From Rhizophagus clarus (lineage: Eukaryota; Glomeromycota; Glomeromycetes; Glomerales; Glomeraceae), in the NCBI GenBank assembly GCA_015698045.1, contig BLAL01000012.1, positions 2,108,001 to 2,172,000 on the forward strand: 64,000 nucleotides of DNA. The letters are read 5' to 3'. Below, in pieces: positions 11,181-22,287 of the stretch. The position numbers and the translations under genes are program-made. Positions within the stretch are counted from its first letter, which is position 1; every line of letters begins with the position of its first letter. The notes below the pieces were generated by a model. The model was given only the letters and a program-made list of their open reading frames with translations, did no database searches and was not told the DNA's origin.

Positions 11181-12603
11181 TCACGTGATCTGCAAGCCCA
11201 ATAAGAAAGAAGTATAAAAAATTATTCTTTTCTTTTACGATATTCGAGAATATTTTGTTTTATTTTTATTTGTTACAAAATGTAAATCTACTAGAATTAA
11301 ATTATTTGCTCCCGCAATAGCGGAGATTTTTTTTTCTCACCTTTCAAACAAAGTTTTTAAGTTTTTTTTTTTTGTTTATAATAAAAAACGTGTAAGTTAT
11401 AAAACAATTAAGGTTATCAGAAGGAAAAATACGGAAAAGTCAGATAAATTCTGTAAAATGGAGCTCATGACGTTAGTTGTTCTTTTTTTTTGCACATGAT
11501 AGATAACTTGAATCTGTTACCTTAAAATAGTCAATGAAGAATGGAACGTAACAAATAAATAAACTTTAAATTTCTTTCCTCCTAAATTTAGTTCAAATTT
11601 TATATATCCTATTAAAGTATATATAAATAAATATTTCATTGAAGAAACACTTTTTATAGCTTTGAACTATTCTTAAATTATATAAATTGTTTCAGGGACC
11701 AAAATCGAAAAAGGTATTTTCAATAAGAAATTATGTGTCACCATCCTATTATGTAAACTTGTCAAAATATGAAGGTTAAATTGAGTTGTATAAATTTCGT
11801 CATGTTCCCATACACAATAGCCTAATAACGTAATAGTTGAATATTCATGCAAAAGTATTTACTGCGTCAACGTCATATTTCCTTTGATATCTATTTTAAA
11901 TGGTCGGTTAATTTAAAGCTTTGAAAATATAATGAATATAATAAAAATAAACCTATTATTATGTAATAAAATATGGTTTTCAAAACTAAATATTAAATGT
12001 TCCATTAAAAAAATCATAAGGGGAAATGATATGATCAAATCGGTTAAGAATGTCGTATGACGGTAAACACCGCCGCGTTTGCTTATGTAAGCGCAGTTTC
12101 CATCGCTGTCATTTGAGTTTTAAATGACAATGCACAAATGTTTTCATTCCGCTGACCTTTTTGTCCAGCCCGGCTTGCCATAGACAATCATATCTTGAAA
12201 TGAAAAATTGGTCACTGATTAGTAATCACATGGTCAATTGGTAACCCTTTTACAATATCCGAAATTCCGAGACTTCAAAATAAAAAATAAAATAAATAAA
12301 ATAACATCATATGTTATTACATTATTTTCGTGACAATGTTTACTTTTTTAGATCATATTATAATTATATTGTTATACTATTATTTAGCGTGCACGATATT
12401 AATTGATATTAATTATTAATTTTTTTTTTTTGATTAAACAGTTAAGAAAAATTCTGTCTATACAATGTGCTGCCGTATTTTAAATAATAAATGTGAATGA
12501 ATGAATGAGAAGGAAAGTGGTAATGTTATTAATGCGAAAATTATACATCGCATGATAAAATGGCGTATAATATCAATTATTATTTCTTTTTCTTATTATA
12601 TAA
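11181..12603. other. AT-rich intergenic sequence with a small GC-richer patch
   Basis: No gene seen. About 12055-12185 is less AT-rich than its surroundings (CACCGCCGCG, GCAGTTTCCATCGCTGTC) but shows no RNA-gene signature that I recognise. Confidence 0.35.
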
Positions 12604-12632
12604 CTAGGCGTAACCCGTCGCGCTGCGTCGGG

Positions 12633-12708
12633 AATGGATTGATGAACCCAATGAGGATTTGAATTTTGAAAAGTTTGCGTCTTTGTTCTCTCAGTTTGCT
12701 GTGAAGGT
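12633..12708 (+). pseudogene. Exon-like fragment captured inside the Helitron
   Basis: The plus strand reads EWIDEPNEDLNFEKFASLFS and then QFAVK, followed by GTATATTC, a plausible 5' splice site. It stands out from the surrounding simple sequence and lies antisense to the Helitron. Helitrons often capture host exons. The source gene is unknown. Confidence 0.35.
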
Positions 12709-12719
12709 ATATTCTTAGG

Positions 12720-13310
12720 TTTTCATTTTCATTCGCTTTCTGCCCCTTATTCTACCACTAACCTCTTATTTATTTATTTTGTTTTATTCTCATTTTATTT
12801 CTATTCTTTTACTTTCCACTTTGTTAATTTCTTTCTATTTTGCTTACTCGCTTCCCATTTATTATGACCATCACTTTTTGATATTTCATTCATCACTATC
12901 TCTCTCACCCCATTTTCTTCATTACTTATCTTTCATTTTATTCATCCTCTCCCTTTCACTTTATTTATTGCTTTCTCTTTCACTTTGTTTTTACTTCTTT
13001 TCTACTTCATCCATTACTCCCTTTCCATTTCAATTTTCACTCCTTCTTCCACTTCGTCCTTGACTCCTCATCCATTTCATTCTTAACTCTCCCTTCCATC
13101 TCATTCCCCCCCTCATTTCATTCCTAACTCTCTCTCCGTTTTGTTCTTAACTCACCCTTCATTTTGTTCTTAACTCCCCCTATCATCTCATTCTTCCCTT
13201 CGCTTCTATTATGATCATCATCTCCCGCTATTCCATTCATCACTTCCCCTTCTACTACATTCATCGTTTCCCTTCCATCTCATTCTTTCCTTCTCATTTC
13301 ATTCTTAAAG
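12720..13310. repeat. Polypyrimidine tract inside the Helitron
   Basis: Nearly pure C/T on the plus strand, built of degenerate units such as CATTTCATTCTTAACTCTCCC and TTCCATCTCATTC. The 94-codon plus-strand ORF over it is only a consequence of this composition. Confidence 0.7.
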
Positions 13311-13671
13311 ATTTCTGTCAAAAAAAAAAAAAATTTCTCGTGAATTATTATTATTTACTAAAATGAGAACATTATTTATATGCTAAATACCGAAAAGTAA
13401 TTGAAAAAAAAAAGAATTCCGTTAAGTGATCTACTGTTATAATTACTAAAGATAATGTAGTAGCAACCATCGGTCAACGGGGATAAAATTTTTTTTTATA
13501 CATTGGTAAACCCGGAATCTGCTGATCAAATCGTCCGATCAAATTGCCCATGCAACACGGAACCTTCCGACTAAACTACCAAAAAACAGGTTAGATCAAG
13601 CGCAGGTCACACAATTCAAAAGTATTCTAAACGTCTACACAAATTTTTTTATTATATTATATATATATAGA

Positions 13672-14292
13672 TAAAACCGGTAATGATACAAGACACGTTA
13701 AAAAAGTTTTCTTTTTAATAATTATTGATGTAACAAAAAAATAAATGTTAATATTACTATTACGACATAAACCTATTACATAACATCATATCTAACACTC
13801 AGTTGTTCTATAAAGCAACAATTGTTATTTCAATTTTTTTCGATTACATCGTTGGAAATAGATTTCTGCCATATTGCATATTACTTTTCCAGAAAAGAAC
13901 ATACATAACAATAAATTTTTTGTGTATTATTTAAGGTTTTATTTATTTAATTATAATACATTATGAATAATTTTTGTAATATATAATTATAAATAAATAA
14001 TAGAAAGATAAGGATATAATATACAGTATATAATAAATAAATAAATAATACATTGTATTTAAAAGTTGGGGACGGTCTTTTTTGATAGGTACAACAAGAT
14101 TAATTAAAATTTCGTTATTAACCGGCATCATACATATTACTCCATAAAACTATTTTCTAAACCTTCACGACTACTCGGATTTACGACCATGATTACAAAT
14201 TTGTATCTCTAGATTAAGTAAGGGTATTTAGCTAGATAACTCAAAATTATTAATTTGTTATTATGGCGTTTCATCTTTTTTTTTATTTTTTG

Positions 14293-14324
<32 letters not shown>

Positions 14325-16980
14325 TAAAAAAAAGATTCTTTTTAGTTCATAAATTTGTGAATAAAGCTTTTTTTTTATTTATTTACTTAACAACATTTTG
14401 CGTTTCCCGTTTACGACTAGTTTGTGATCGGCTCTTGATTGGACTTTTTTTTTGTGAAATTTATATTAGATTGTGATTAATCGGGATCATATGAAATTAT
14501 TGTTTGAACGTGTCGCATTATTCAACTAATAGTTAGCAAAACAGATTATATAAAAGATTATCAAAGTTTCGTCTGTTTACAATGTTTAACTTTAAAATAT
14601 AGTGTTCTTGATGTGATAATTACGCGTTTAAATATTATTAATAAACGCGAATAAAAATAAAGTTTAAATTGTAAAGTACTACGTAAATTTAGGGAACATT
14701 AATTCCATTAAAAGCAGTTCCGTTAATTTCAGATTTAGACTCCGATTGAATATCATATGCATTCAACATTCAAGGTCAAATGAGTACTAAAATTTTAAAG
14801 TTCATAGTTAGTTCAAAAAAAGAATTATTCAATGGATAAAAATAACTTACTGTCTTCCATACTTAGTATTTTCGTTATAAAGGATCGGTAACTATCAAAT
14901 AAAAATAAAAGATACTTTATTATATCATTTTAGTTTATTTAAATAAAAATAATTTTTTTTTTTTTTTTTTAAGGGTATTTTATATTATCATAAATAGGAA
15001 ATTAAAGTAATTGCAATAAATAGATACAAAAAAAAAAAAAATTTAGATCGACAAGGCACACAAATTACACAGAATAGCCGCTGTTTATAGGAGATTAATA
15101 TAAATGGAAATTTTATGAAACCCCAAAATATGTAATAAACCCTTTAAACGGTATTTACAAAATTTTGACACTTTTAATTACGCTTTCTTTAGTAAATATT
15201 CTCCCGCCCGTTAATTTCCGATTGGAATCTTCAATAAATACAATGATTATCTGTAAAGAAATATGTGCGATACTTAATTAGAAAAAACATACGCGTGCAT
15301 TACGTATAAGTTCATATTCCGTTGTATATATACATACCCAAGCGCCATTTCAATAGTTATTGTGAATTTGAATGGGGACATAATCAGTTGGAACGTACTC
15401 TTTACAACATCATACATATTGTGTTCTTTATGAGGAAAACAAGAAAATTGCAAAGATAATAGATTAATATATGATTGTAATCGGAATTCGGTAGTATTTA
15501 ATCAATCGTTTTGGTCGGGGTTACATAAATAGTAATGCAGTAACAATACTACTTGGCCTCGAAGTTAGCATATTAAAGGTGATGGATTATCATCATTATT
15601 TAAGGGTTGAATGGCAACTTGAATTTCACAGGTCTTTGAATATGAGAAGATTTTTTTCTTATGACGAAATACAATATATTGTCGTAATTATTGTGCCTTT
15701 TTTAAAAAAAAATCAGGAATTCGAACTTGCTTGTATGTAGAAAGAAAAAAGTATAAATGTATAATTGTGTAATTCTAATGACACGTGAAATGTTAATAAG
15801 CACAATTAAATTTTTACCGATTAAATAATCGGCACGGGTTCAAAAAGAATTTTTGTTCTTTTTTCAAAAAAAAAAAAAAAAAAAAAAATCCTTGTGTAAA
15901 CAAAAAATTCTTTTTTAAAATTTTACTAGAATTTGTGGTTAAAATTTCAGCAAAAAGGTAAAACGAAATATTGTGAGGGGGATCCTTTCTTGATAGGTAA
16001 TTTAAGTTCAAAATATATATCTTAGTTAAGTCATAGACATGCGCCCCGGCACTTAAAAATTCTATTTATGCATGGGATTATCAACTATACATTTGAATCC
16101 AGAGAAAAACATTATAAATATTACGAAATGAAATTACAAAAAAAGGATTTTAAATATATTGCACCGCAAACAAAAAAAAAAAATTTTATTTAAATTAAGT
16201 AATTTGTATAAATTTAAGCCATAAATAGCAACATATTTTATAATCTATATAGCTCTAATAAATAATATGTACACATTTACTATACTTTTTATGGTCGTAC
16301 AATAATTATAATGGTAATTTATATCTATCTCATTTATTTTAAAATTGCTGAATTTTTATATTTATTTTATTTTATTTTTTTTTTCTTCAGCTGAGGACAA
16401 TAAGGTTAATGTCATTTTCTCAAATTAGTCTTGACCAAATTTTTTCAATAACATAATTATATCACATACACAAATTCAGTCGACTGTATTTTACAATCAC
16501 CAGTATATGGCATTTATATTAAAAAGAATCATCTTTCATTTTTTATATTTTAATTTTGTATATATTTTATATGCTAATATATGTACAAGTCCTTTTACTC
16601 CCAAAATAGATGCATAAACGAGCATTATTTATTAGCAAATAAAAAATTGGTTTTACAATTGGGATCAAATTAATCAATTATATATAAAATCAACCATGAT
16701 TTTAAGAAATTTCTTCATTCATTCATTTTCTTTTTTTTTTTAAAAAAAAAAAAATATGCCACCAATACATGATCATAAATCGCTTCACCTACCTCACAAC
16801 ATCATTAAAATCCATCATCCCCAGGTGAAGACGACGTTGAAAATTTGTGACAAATCATTATAAATAAATGGTCGATAAAAACGTGGCAAAAGACCTCCTA
16901 GAGTAGGTGTAACAAATTTATAAACGTCATAAAAAGCCTGCATCCTGACGAATCAATAAATTATTTTCCTATAACAAAAG
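13672..16980. other. AT-rich sequence, segment B of the diverged duplication
   Basis: No intact gene. About 14040-14850 parallels 2580-2940. About 15638-15735 is the inverted counterpart of 3480-3600. About 16445-16850 parallels 7425-7810. Segment B therefore carries the same pieces as segment A, without the hAT-like MITE and the 5-7 kb ORF block but with an internal inversion. Homopolymer runs of over 20 A or T occur (15864-15888). Confidence 0.55.
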
Positions 16981-16984
16981 ATAC

Positions 16985-17810
16985 TTTTTACAAAATATAT
17001 TGATTCAAAGAGGAAAGCTCTTATAAAAGCCGCTTCTCTTGAACAATATTTGCAACATATACAAGCTTACAATACTGCTCTTTGCTTTGGTTGGAATGGT
17101 CATGTATTCGGTCCCATAATTAAAAAACCCTTAGATGAACTAAGAATTTAAAAACTGGAAACATTTTGTCTCTCCAGGTCAGCAAAAACAACCTAACCAT
17201 TTTCAAGTTCATTGGAAATAGTTTTATTACAAATTCTAACGATCTTAACGCGATGAGTTTAATGACCATCGATGAAAATGAGGATACTAACAACTCGGTT
17301 ATGATCCCATCGATGAAAGATTTGTCTCTTAACGGTAAATATTTTTACAACGTATACGCGCGATTAGAATCATAGTAATATTTTTTTTCTTTTTTTTTTT
17401 CTTCTTCTTCTTCGCCACAATCATTTCTTATATCAAATCGACATTTACCCTGATGTTTGGAAAAATTATAAAAAAATTAGAAAATTCACCGTAATTTGCT
17501 TCAATGCTACAGTTATTCCCTCCGTAATTCTAGCAAAAGTATCTCTAGACAACCTAAGCTCTCCTGATCCAATACAAAATCTTCGTCAATTATATTTCCA
17601 TGTCGCCCCTTTAAACAATCCAAAGTCTTGGGGTCCCGAAATATTTCAAAACTTCATTATAGAATTGGAACAAGTGATGATTCTGTCATTATAGTTTAAT
17701 AGATGTAGCCGCTTTTAATCGATTTTGGTCAAGTTTTAATGAACCCAAAGTTGGAAAAGAAGTTCAATTAATCGTCTATCGTGAAAGCACTTCTCTTTTC
17801 ACATCAGGTA
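16985..17810 (+). pseudogene. Multi-exon host-like gene, eroded
   Basis: Successive coding-like stretches lie on the plus strand: KAALIKAASLEQYLQ with GWNGHVFGPIIKKPLDELR (about 16992-17149), ending in a stop; a stretch at 17150-17375 readable in two frames (NWKHFVSPGQQKQPNHFQ in one, SLMTIDENEDTNNSVMIPSM in the other, with a frame change near TGGAAATAG); VWKNYKKIRKFTVICFNATV onwards (17440-17690); then VAAFNRFWSSFNEPK up to a possible donor TCAG|GTATTT near 17810. At least one stop and two indels break it. Splicing the last piece to 18484 would give a short in-frame end (DSGFKIGDGSLKN). The family is not recognised. Confidence 0.4.
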
Positions 17811-18483
17811 TTTAACTTATTTGTATCAAAAGAACCAAAATAATGATGCAGTAATTCAATATGCTTCATTCGTCTTTCTAACCAGTAATTTAAGGCTATG
17901 GAACTGAACACATGACCATTCCAGTCAAAACCAAGAGCAATATTATAAGCTTGTATATGTCGTAAATATGAGGAACTATTATTACTTGGTATTTGGTAAA
18001 GTAGTTTACGAGTAATGACTAAATTAAAATTTTGTAGAAATGCAAGAGCAATAGGGTATATTTTTAATTCTTTACAATTTCATTCTTTTCTAATTAAATA
18101 CTTTTCACGTTTCGAAAAAAACCTTACTTTTTTTTTTAATTATATACCCATTCAACTGTAAAATCAATTTCTTTATAGCGATCATTCAGTTCCTTTTTTA
18201 ATTAGTAGTATATTCTTTTAATTTAAGGAAATACCTTCCACGATATGTATATGTATATGATTAAGACGGATTTTTTTTTTAATTAGAAAATCTTTATAAA
18301 TTTACTTATTTTTATTATGAATAACGAATTGATTGAATATTTGTTTATTTTTATTTATTTTTTAGTAAAAAAAAAAATAAAATAAAATAAAATAAATTTT
18401 CTACAAACAATTACTTTATATAATTGCATTGTATTGTCAATTAAATTAATTATTATTATTATTCTTCTTTATTAAATTATAGA

Positions 18484-18710
18484 TTCCGGTTTTAAAATCG
18501 GTGACGGTTCGCTCAAAAACTAAAGTGTATAAACAGAAGATAACGGTAGCTGATACCACTACATTCACCACATTAATTAGTTTTGCTGTTAAAGTTTCCC
18601 CTCCGCCTGGAAAGCAGTTTGTAATCAGAGCTGCAGACGGAGCGTTGGAATATATGCCAGACGATTTAGTTCGAGAAGTAATACTGGCGTCGAACAAACA
18701 GATATTATAG
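18484..18710 (+). CDS. Terminal exon, possible ubiquitin-fold (UFM1-like) domain
   Basis: A good acceptor (TTAAATTATAG at about 18473-18483) is followed by a 75-codon open frame to TAG at 18710. It reads IPVLKSVTVRSKTKVYKQ, then VADTTTFTTLISFAVKV, then PPPGKQFVIRAADG, and finally PDDLVREVILAS. The spacing of the T-F-T-x-L-x-x-F-A motif, the Pro-rich turn and the last strand resembles the small ubiquitin-like modifier UFM1. The C-terminal Gly needed for conjugation is absent (it ends KQIL). The similarity was judged by eye and is tentative. No matching first exon was found, and joining to the upstream pseudogene uses another frame. Confidence 0.4.
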
Positions 18711-20032
18711 TTTGTATGTCCTCCTGTAACTTAGATTATTTTTAATATTTCCTTTAAGAAAAAAAAACCCCAATATTTAATATAATTTCAATAAGCCGAA
18801 CACTCAATTAATTATAATTACTATTAAATTTTTTTGTACAGTAGTTTTTTTTTTGCATAATTATAGACAATATAACATGGACGATGAGTCAATCTTTCAA
18901 TTTTATCCTGGCCAAATACAATATAAACATTAATGTACATAATGTATACCCTTTTATACCCAAAATTCCTTTCTTTGTATTATTTTTTCCCCAATAAACC
19001 CAATAAATCAATTTCATTCTTTATAATACATTTTTTCTACCTTTTTTTAAAAAAATTCATACTCTTTCTAGTTGTTGTTATATTACTTGTCCCATTTTTT
19101 TTTTTTTTTTTTGACCAAACGCAAAAACTTTTACATTCCTTTTTCTTTAATACTGTATAGTGAATGAAAATTGTATGTCAAATTTTTCTTTCGTAATATG
19201 TATTATACTGTATATAATACGTTCGTTTAATTGTGGGGTTCAAAGATCATAATTACATTCTATGGAATTTACCTTTTCGCTATGCTTTATATAATTAAGG
19301 AAATATATTTTTTTTTTTTTTAGAAATCTTTATGAACTTGCCTTTTTTTTATATTATGACAATTGATTTGGATATTTGTTTATTTTTTTTTATTTATTTT
19401 TTAAAAAAAAATAAAAAAAAAAAAATTAATCTAGGATCTACTTTTCAGTAATTATAAAACAAGTGTGTATAGTATGTGTATAATGATGAAAAGCAGTTAA
19501 TATAACCCAAAGAAGTTGGTCTTTGAGGTAAAGATCGACGAAAATTAATTCGGAAATATCCGTAGTCTATTTTTTAATGATTTACTAAATACTTGCTTTA
19601 AAAGGTGAAGGGAAGTATTTAAAGAGGCAAGAACTATTTGTCAGTATATTTATTTGTATGAGAGATAAAAATAATATCGGGGATACCCGTAAATAACTTT
19701 TGTTTGGTTATTACATAATTATTGAAAAGTAATTCTCTTTCACGATACCGAAATCGACAGATCATTTCTTGCTGATCAAATGTTATTATATAATACGATT
19801 AAGCGAGTTTTCTAGTTGATTAGAGATCAAGGATCCGCAAAAATTAGCCCTAAACCTTGGTTAATTTTTAATTTTTCACCGACGATAATTTCTTTCAACT
19901 AAGACTTTGAATAAAAAATTTTATAATTTTTATTACCTTCGGCAATTACCATAACTATCATAATAAAGAATAAAGAATTGAAATGATAATTTATTATTAA
20001 TATTGAAAAAACTGTTTAATATAAAATTCAAG
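18711..20032. other. AT-rich intergenic sequence
   Basis: Long T and A runs. The 75-codon hydrophobic plus-strand ORF at 18933-19160 is T-run translation and not supported as a gene. Nothing else recognised. Confidence 0.4.
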
Positions 20033-20045
20033 AAAAAAAAAAAAA
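20033..20045 (-). terminator. Pol III T-run terminator of the U6 gene
   Basis: A run of 13 A on the plus strand (T on the transcribed sense) directly follows the U6 coding sequence, as expected for RNA polymerase III termination. Confidence 0.85.
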
Positions 20046-20102
20046 TATTGCTGCCGTAGCAGCTATCCACTCAAGATAACGTGTCATCCTTGTGCAGGGG
20101 CC

Positions 20103-20134
<32 letters not shown>

Positions 20135-20159
20135 ATAAGTGTCGCTCCGAAGAGGCGAC
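20046..20159 (-). ncRNA. U6: U6 spliceosomal snRNA
   Basis: Read on the minus strand, the gene starts with a 5' stem-loop (GTCGCCTCTTCGGAGCGAC) and contains the universally conserved core with the ACAGAGA box (GGAACGATACAGAGAAGATT), the AGC triad in GATTAGCATGGCCCC, and TGCACAAGGATGACACG for the U4/U6 and internal stem-loop. It then carries a 3' extension with a GCTGC-TACG-GCAGC hairpin before the T-run. U6 pairs with the 5' splice site, U2 and U4 in the spliceosome. At about 114 nt it is slightly longer than the roughly 100-110 nt usual for U6. It appears intact, and a TATA box sits at the right distance. Confidence 0.95.
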
Positions 20160-20180
20160 AACCTTATATTGATTATTTCA

Positions 20181-20188
20181 TTTATATA
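20181..20188 (-). promoter_or_regulatory. TATA box of the U6 gene
   Basis: TATATAAA on the minus strand begins about 29 nt upstream of the U6 5' end, the position expected for a TATA-type pol III snRNA promoter. Confidence 0.8.
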
Positions 20189-20466
20189 ACACTAAAAAAT
20201 TAAGTTCATTAAAATTATGGGATTTAAAATGATATGCTAACCAAAATTGTAGGTATTTTTTTTAATTTTTTTAGCTCGATACTATTTTAAGCTCAAACAA
20301 GCTGTACAAGTAAATAATTGATCATAATGTATTTGATGGATGATCGACCATACCAGAGTCATAGAAAGGGCGAAAATTTCAAAAGCGGAGTATTGAGATT
20401 ATTTTATCACTTATCATTAAAACTTAACCTAAAAACGGCTGTGATGCCTAAAATAAATAAACTACG

Positions 20467-20814
20467 TTACACGAATTGCGGGACCGTGGCTGAACAGCAT
20501 TTACCATCACAGCAAATTTCATCGAATGAATTACAGCAACCGTTACCGCAGCAAAAATAACCATCACCGCAGCAAAAATCACCATTACCGCAGCAAATAT
20601 TGAATATATCACAGCAACCATTACCTATATAGCATAGTATAATAATTAGTACCATAACAATAATAATCACATTACATAGAATTACTGAATAATTATTACC
20701 GCAAACTATTCCATCACCACAATCGGCTCTTTTCCATTTTAAAGGATTAATGGCGGAGGAGAAATTACCGAAAACCAAAATGCCAAGGAAAAGAATTAAA
20801 ATAAAATTCTTCAT
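20467..20814 (-). CDS. Small secreted cysteine-rich protein, candidate effector, with one 75-nt intron
   Basis: ATG at 20814. The N-terminus (MKNFILILFLGILVFGNFSS) is a typical signal peptide, followed by a short pro-segment ending in Lys-Arg, a possible Kex2 site. The mature part is packed with CC-G-N/D-G units (VCGNG, ICCGNGDFCCGDG, YFCCGNGCC, EICCDGKCC). The unspliced ORF (115 aa) has an odd hydrophobic stretch in the middle. This is best explained as a GT-AG intron at 20625-20699 (75 nt, a multiple of three, no stop). Splicing gives a 90-aa protein in which VCG joins NGCCD and completes another repeat unit. Secreted Cys-rich proteins of this kind are often symbiosis effectors, but that role is inference. 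Confidence 0.75.
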   Translation of the reverse strand: MKNFILILFLGILVFGNFSSAINPLKWKRADCGDGIVCGNNYSVILCNVIIIVMVLIIILCYIGNGCCDIFNICCGNGDFCCGDGYFCCGNGCCNSFDEICCDGKCCSATVPQFV

Positions 20815-20954
20815 GACGGAATAGAATAATTTAGAAGAAGAAAAAAAAAAAATTTTCTCGATTTGAAAAGCTTGTAACCTTAAAATAATTTTGTTATTTT
20901 ATTAATTTATTGAATATAAGATAATTTTAAGAGAATTTTATTCTCAATGAGGTG

Positions 20955-21285
20955 GTCGGCTAAAGCGGAGTAGTCCACAGCCCGCGTTAAGAGATTGACG
21001 ACGCCCTAATGCTGGTAGGTGATCGTTTTAATGCCGATCACATGACGAGTCCGGGTCACATGACCTAACGAAATCAGTTACCGAGCAATATCAGATATAG
21101 TATATTGTGCGAGGACCGGTATCCGGTCCGAGTGGCCTTAACAATATACGAGGATGACTTTGGAGATAGTGCCTGGCGGCTTTAACTGAAGCCGCCATAA
21201 CTTCTACCAGCTTTAAAGGAGTTAAGATCTTAATGCGGGCCGTCACTAGTTCTGCTCCGCTTTAGACGGCCCTCTTTTCCGGTAA
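20955..21285 (+). ncRNA. Unclassified hairpin-rich GC island, candidate structured RNA
   Basis: About 330 bp stand out by higher GC content. The ends pair (GGCTAAAGCGGAG with CTCCGCTTTAGAC). Inside are strong local hairpins: GTGATCG/CGATCAC near 21020, GGACCGG/CCGGTCC near 21113-21130, GGCGGCTT/AAGCCGCC near 21175-21197, and GGGCCGTC/GACGGCCC near 21238-21274. The plus strand ends in CTCTTTTCC, a possible pol III stop. There is no ORF. I compared it mentally with U1, U2, U4, U5, U3, 7SL, RNase P/MRP and tRNA signatures and found no convincing match. Strand is a guess, and a MITE with stable ends is the alternative. Confidence 0.45.
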
Positions 21286-21943
21286 TTACTTATTTATTAC
21301 AATTATAGTAGGCTAGTGAGTACGACAATAAATATGAATAACGTTACCAAAGTTTCAAATTAAGAGTAACGACTATTACCGATAAGTACATATACTTCGA
21401 TATTATTGTTCTCAGATATGGCTACAATTGAAAGAATAGTAGTCATCAAAAAACGAGAATAGTATAGGATAGATATCCTAAAAATAACCCACATGTGGTT
21501 CTACATTGCATTTTCGTACAATATTACTACGTTGGAATGGTTTATCATTAAGTAATCGAAACTGACTGTATAGAAGAACTTATAGACGGTAAAATAAGTA
21601 ATCTTACTCTTGTAAATCTGTCGCTTACAGATAGGAAACTTAGCAAAGATATACTTCTAGTTCCCATGCCAAACATTGAATATTTTGTTTTTATTATTTC
21701 GAAGAAACGATTTCCTAATAACGAATATATTTATTGAGTAATATTTGATGTATGATATTTCTCCTGTTCGCCTGTTAAGAATTTAACACTATGTATTGCG
21801 TTTGCATATTTTCAGAAAGGAAATCCCCATTATCTTCTATGTCGTGGTATTAATTTTGAACAGAACATAGTTAATTACGAATAAAAAAATTGTATACAAA
21901 TATATCTATATACCACCTATAAGATATTATATTAATATCACAG
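21286..21943. other. AT-rich intergenic sequence
   Basis: No gene, RNA or repeat end recognised. Confidence 0.3.
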
Positions 21944-22287
21944 GAACATCAAACAATGTCTCAGAATTAATAGATTTTTTGAATTTAGTTTCTAAAAGAT
22001 TTGATGCTATCAAAGATAAAATTCATGGGATTATCAAGGATAATTCAACCAAGACTACATTGTCTTATTCCACCTATATCCAATTAGTTGCGAGTATCAT
22101 TATTTAGATGTAGAATAAAAACTTGATGCTATTAATACCATTTATGATTTTTTTTATTTTTACTGAAAAACAATCAATTATTATACCTACTAATAAATGA
22201 TGCATTTTGGAATTAGTTCGAAAGGGATTACAAAAAAAGATTTATTTACAACATAAATTAAAAGAAGCGGCGAGCATTCTAATGTAA
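21944..22287 (+). pseudogene. Coding remnant with stops
   Basis: After a plausible acceptor (ATATCACAG) the frame reads VSELIDFLNLVSKRFDAIK and DKIHGIIKDNSTKTTLSYST to a TAG. After a gap the closing stretch LELVRKGLQKKIYLQHKLKE ends at TAA 22285-22287. The amphipathic, Lys/Leu-rich composition looks genuinely coding, but it has several stops. The family is unknown. Confidence 0.35.

Larger units (their letters stand above)
12604..13671 (-). mobile_element. Non-autonomous Helitron
   Basis: On the minus strand the element begins TCTATATATATATAATATAA (from 13671) and ends with a GC-rich hairpin (CCCGACGCAGCGCGACGGG, 7 bp with one mismatch) followed by TTACGC and the terminal CTAG at 12604-12607. 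The insertion lies between A (13672 read on minus) and T (12603), the A^T target typical of Helitrons. There is no Rep/helicase gene. Much of the interior (about 12720-13310) is a C/T-only-like tract on the plus strand. Near the 3' end a short antisense exon-like piece is present. Confidence 0.75.

Noticed and set aside
21000-21110. Hammerhead ribozyme (TGACGAG...CGAAA) and telomerase-RNA template (CGCCCTAAT)
   Set aside because: The essential C of CUGANGA is missing and stem II does not pair; the template is only about one telomere unit long. Both are likely chance.
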